The notes below the pieces were generated by a model, which worked only from the letters and a program-made list of their open reading frames with translations, did not search any database and was not told the origin of the DNA. A stretch of 7,983 nt of DNA from an uncultured Prevotellaceae bacterium (GTDB lineage: Bacteria > Bacteroidota > Bacteroidia > Bacteroidales > Muribaculaceae). Both the position numbers and the translations under genes were made by a program. Positions 4,994 to 7,983 of this stretch are shown here, in pieces; positions within the stretch are counted from its first letter, which is position 1, and each line of letters begins with the position of its first letter. The stretch spans positions 1-7,983 of the forward strand of contig CAMFSS010000086.1 in assembly GCA_945983195.1 (NCBI GenBank), in the 5' to 3' direction.

Positions 4994-7983
4994 ATGAAAA
5001 GACTAATGTTAGTTTTGATTACGATTTGTTCAATGGTGGCAGTGATTGCCCAGACCAAGGTCACAGGAACAGTCGTATTTGCCGGTGATAACGAGCCCCT
5101 TGTGGGAGCTACGGTAATCCCGGTGGGAGGAGGTAACGGAGCGGTTACCAACATTGACGGTAGATTCACAATCACCGTTCCTAAAGGAGTGAAATATCTC
5201 AACGTGTCCTACGTTGGAATGCTTACCAAGCAGGCAGAAGCAAAAGACGGAATGGTGGTTACCCTCAACAACAGCAGCAACCAGCTTGATGAAGTGGTGG
5301 TAACAGCCATGGGTGTGAAGCGCGACCGCAAGGCACTCGGTTATGCCGCACAGGACCTCAAGGCAGAGGACCTTAACACTGAGGGTACTACTTCGCTTGC
5401 CAGTGCTATTCAGGGAAAACTTACAGGTGTATCAGTTCGCCAGTCATCGGGCGCACCGGGAGCATCGGCACAGATTGTGATTCGTGGTGCCCGTTCATTC
5501 GACGGCAACAATGCGCCACTTTACGTAATCGACGGAATGCCAATATCGACAACTCCTGACTTCAGCACCGGAGCATCAGTAACCGGCGCCGACATCAGCG
5601 ACCGTACAGTCGACATCAATCCCGACGACATCGAGAGCATCAACGTGCTCAAGGGTCAGGCAGCATCGGCACTCTATGGTATCCGTGCATCGAATGGTGT
5701 GATTGTCATCACCACCAAGCGCGGGTCGCTCCGCTCGAACCGCCCCACAGTGACAATCTCGACCAACATGAGCGCAGAGCGCGTGTCGCGCAAATTCAAG
5801 CGTCAGACAGTGTATTCACAGGGTACAACAGGTACTTATAACCCGACATCGTCAATGTCGTGGGGTTCGAAGATTTCAAAGCTTGCCGACCACCCGGTGT
5901 ATGGCGGTAACACCGACAACAATTTCACCAAGGCAGAAGGCTTGCACGAAGGAATGTACTACAACCCCAAGCGTGCACAGGCAGGACTTGACGGTTGGGA
6001 GACCCCGACAGTCTATGACAACGTGGGCGATTTCCTCGGCACCGGCTTCACTGAGAACACCAATGTGAACATCTCACAGAAGAAGGACGGACTTGACTAC
6101 TCATTCGGAATCAGCAACTCATACCAGAATGGTATTATCCCATCGACCGGCATGACCCGTTGGGGCGCACGCGGACTTGTGGAGTATGCCATCAGCAAGG
6201 AGTGGAAGACAGGCTTCTCGGTGAACTACACCAGCAGCCGCATCACAGGCGCACCGGGTGCAAACAGCGGTATCATGAACGTGGTTTATTCGTGCCCGGC
6301 TGAGTATAACCTCAAGGGTATTCCTTACAGCGTGCCCGGTCACCCCGAGCAGCAGGTGCTCTTCCGCAGCACCTCCTTCAACAACCCCTACTGGTGGGCC
6401 GACAACGATGAATACTCACAGCACACCAACCGCACGTACGGCAATGCATTCGTTGAGTATCACCCCGATATCAACTGGGGCGAGAACATGAATCTCTGGT
6501 TCCGCGAGCAGGCCGGTCTTGACGTGTACACATCAGACTACAGCGATGTGGCTGAAATTGGTTCGGCAGCCAACACCAAGGGTGAAATCAGCAACTACGG
6601 CCGCCAGAAGAACACATTCAACAACCTGTTCACTGCCAACTTCAATGCCAAATTCGGCGATGAGAATGAGTGGGGACTCGATGTGATGCTCGGTAACGAA
6701 ATCAACCACCAGAACAGCCGTGTGTGGTCGTACTACGGTAGCAACTTCCAGTACTACGGTTTCCCGGTCATCGGTAACGCCACTTCGTTTGTATCGACAG
6801 AGTATGGCCGCAAGGAGCGTACAGTAGGATTCTTCGGCAGCGTTTCGGCATCGTGGGCTGACCAGCTCTACTTGACCGTAACCGGACGTAACGACTTCGT
6901 TTCGACTATGCCTCGCGGCTCGCGCAGCTTCTTCTATCCTTCGGTATCACTCGGCTGGGTGTTCACCGAGATTGATGCACTGAAAGAATACAAGAACATA
7001 CTCAGCTTCGGTAAGCTCCGTGCATCGTTTGCACAGGTAGGTCAGGCAGGAAGCTACTACAACGACTTCTACTATACACCGTCGTATGGCAGCGGTATGT
7101 ATGCCTACACTCCGGTAACCTATCCGCTTCCTTCGGGACAGTCGACCTACATTCCCTACTATGTAATCTACGACAAGAACCTCAAGCCGCAGAACACCTC
7201 GAACTTTGAGGTCGGCACTGAACTCGGCTTCTTCAACGGCCGTCTGCGTGTGGACTACACATTCAGCTACCAGAGCGTGAAAGACCAAATCTTCGAAGTG
7301 CCTATCGACGGTGCTACCGGTTACCAGTATATGCTTACCAACGCCGGTAAGATGGAGACTCAGGCTCATGAGCTTAGCATCAACGCCGCTATCCTTGAGG
7401 CACGCGACTACGACTTGAACCTTGGCGTGAACTTCTCGCGCGTGTGGAACTATGTGAAGGAACTTGCTCCCGGTGTGGAGTCGATCATGCTCGGTGGATT
7501 CGTTGAACCGCAGGTACGCGCCCAGGCAGGCTGCACCTATCCTAACATCTATGGTAACGGCTTCAAGCGCGACGAGAACGGCAATCTTCTGCTTCTCAAC
7601 GGTCTTCCACAGGCAAGTGCCGACAGCCAGGACCTTGGCAACTGCGCTCCCGACTTCAACATGGGTATCAACCTTGGCGGACGCTATAAGCGAGTATCAA
7701 TCAGCACAACTTGGGACTGGCAGAAGGGTGGCAAGATGTATCATGGAACTAACCTCGTGATGAACTACTTCGGTGCAACCCAGGAGTCGCTTCCATATCA
7801 CGAAGGTAATATGGTGGCTGAAGGCATTGACGAGGCAACCGGTCTGCCCAACGAGGTGGAGGTGTCGAAGCAAGACTACTGGATGGCATACAACGACGTG
7901 ACCGAGGCCGGAATCTACGACACCAGCTTCCTCAAGCTCCGCGACGTGACACTCACCTACAATCTGCCCAAGATTGGCAAATT
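4994..7983 (+). CDS. SusC/RagA-family TonB-dependent outer-membrane transporter (3' end outside window)
   Basis: The frame is open for 996 codons to the window edge with no interruption. Family members usually run 1,000-1,100 residues, so only the last strands are missing. Order of parts: a signal peptide (residues 1-19, cut before QTKVTG); a carboxypeptidase-regulatory-like beta-sandwich (about 22-95: VTGTVVFAGDNEPLVGATV, then NIDGRFTITVP and LNVSYVGM); the TonB-contact stretch QLDEVVVTAMGVKR (97-110); a plug domain (about 115-244) with the SusC signature around LYVIDGMPI (176-184) and NVLKGQAASALYG (217-229), ending in VIVITTKRG; then a long barrel rich in aromatic beta strands. SFLKLRDVTLTYNLPK near the cut end is the conserved late-barrel motif. 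There is no N-terminal STN domain, so direct signalling to an anti-sigma factor is not expected. Such proteins import glycans or peptides together with a SusD-type lipoprotein, normally encoded directly downstream, here off the window. The substrate cannot be told from sequence. The long gap upstream suggests this gene is first in its operon. Confidence 0.95.
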   Translation, partial: MKRLMLVLITICSMVAVIAQTKVTGTVVFAGDNEPLVGATVIPVGGGNGAVTNIDGRFTITVPKGVKYLNVSYVGMLTKQAEAKDGMVVTLNNSSNQLDEVVVTAMGVKRDRKALGYAAQDLKAEDLNTEGTTSLASAIQGKLTGVSVRQSSGAPGASAQIVIRGARSFDGNNAPLYVIDGMPISTTPDFSTGASVTGADISDRTVDINPDDIESINVLKGQAASALYGIRASNGVIVITTKRGSLRSNRPTVTISTNMSAERVSRKFKRQTVYSQGTTGTYNPTSSMSWGSKISKLADHPVYGGNTDNNFTKAEGLHEGMYYNPKRAQAGLDGWETPTVYDNVGDFLGTGFTENTNVNISQKKDGLDYSFGISNSYQNGIIPSTGMTRWGARGLVEYAISKEWKTGFSVNYTSSRITGAPGANSGIMNVVYSCPAEYNLKGIPYSVPGHPEQQVLFRSTSFNNPYWWADNDEYSQHTNRTYGNAFVEYHPDINWGENMNLWFREQAGLDVYTSDYSDVAEIGSAANTKGEISNYGRQKNTFNNLFTANFNAKFGDENEWGLDVMLGNEINHQNSRVWSYYGSNFQYYGFPVIGNATSFVSTEYGRKERTVGFFGSVSASWADQLYLTVTGRNDFVSTMPRGSRSFFYPSVSLGWVFTEIDALKEYKNILSFGKLRASFAQVGQAGSYYNDFYYTPSYGSGMYAYTPVTYPLPSGQSTYIPYYVIYDKNLKPQNTSNFEVGTELGFFNGRLRVDYTFSYQSVKDQIFEVPIDGATGYQYMLTNAGKMETQAHELSINAAILEARDYDLNLGVNFSRVWNYVKELAPGVESIMLGGFVEPQVRAQAGCTYPNIYGNGFKRDENGNLLLLNGLPQASADSQDLGNCAPDFNMGINLGGRYKRVSISTTWDWQKGGKMYHGTNLVMNYFGATQESLPYHEGNMVAEGIDEATGLPNEVEVSKQDYWMAYNDVTEAGIYDTSFLKLRDVTLTYNLPKIGK

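Noticed and set aside
5883..6068. Small plus-strand open frame inside the SusC-like gene
   Set aside because: It is out of frame within a continuous, well-conserved transporter gene.
1..7983. Search for CRISPR arrays, insertion sequences, att sites, tRNA or rRNA genes and defence genes
   Set aside because: No regularly spaced repeats, transposase-like protein, terminal inverted repeats, cloverleaf sequence or rRNA-like sequence was seen by eye on either strand.

Overview
The window looks like chromosomal DNA from a member of the order Bacteroidales. Three things point there: a SusC/RagA-type TonB-linked outer-membrane transporter, promoter-like TAnnTTTG (-7) elements of the Bacteroidetes sigma factor ahead of two genes, and genes with no clear Shine-Dalgarno sequence. 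The moderately GC-rich coding sequence and gene style suggest a Muribaculaceae-like gut bacterium, but that family-level call is only an inference. All supported genes lie on the + strand.

Layout: (1) 1-338 is the 3' end of an NADP-type glutamate dehydrogenase gene (gdhA). (2) 339-657 is a gap with two tandem hairpins, a promoter-like TTTG/TAnnTTTG pair and a leader of about 100 nt. (3) 658-3408 encodes a complete PMCA-type P2B calcium-transporting ATPase. (4) 3436-4158, only 27 nt further on, encodes a small secreted protein with an outer-membrane beta-barrel look and a striking tyrosine-rich segment; it is probably co-transcribed with the ATPase. (5) 4159-4993 is a long AT-rich gap with an intrinsic terminator at its start and, near its end, a -7 promoter element and a leader of about 210 nt. 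(6) 4994-7983 is a SusC-like transporter gene that is open to the window edge and cut short at its 3' end.

Functionally this is three separate transcription blocks: nitrogen assimilation (gdhA), an inner-membrane cation export pump paired with a small envelope protein, and the start of an outer-membrane nutrient uptake locus whose SusD-type lipoprotein partner would be expected just past the window. I see no mobile element, CRISPR array, tRNA, rRNA or defence system, and nothing that amounts to a new biological system. The most interesting items are the Tyr-rich barrel protein behind the ATPase and the structured or unusually long non-coding leaders.
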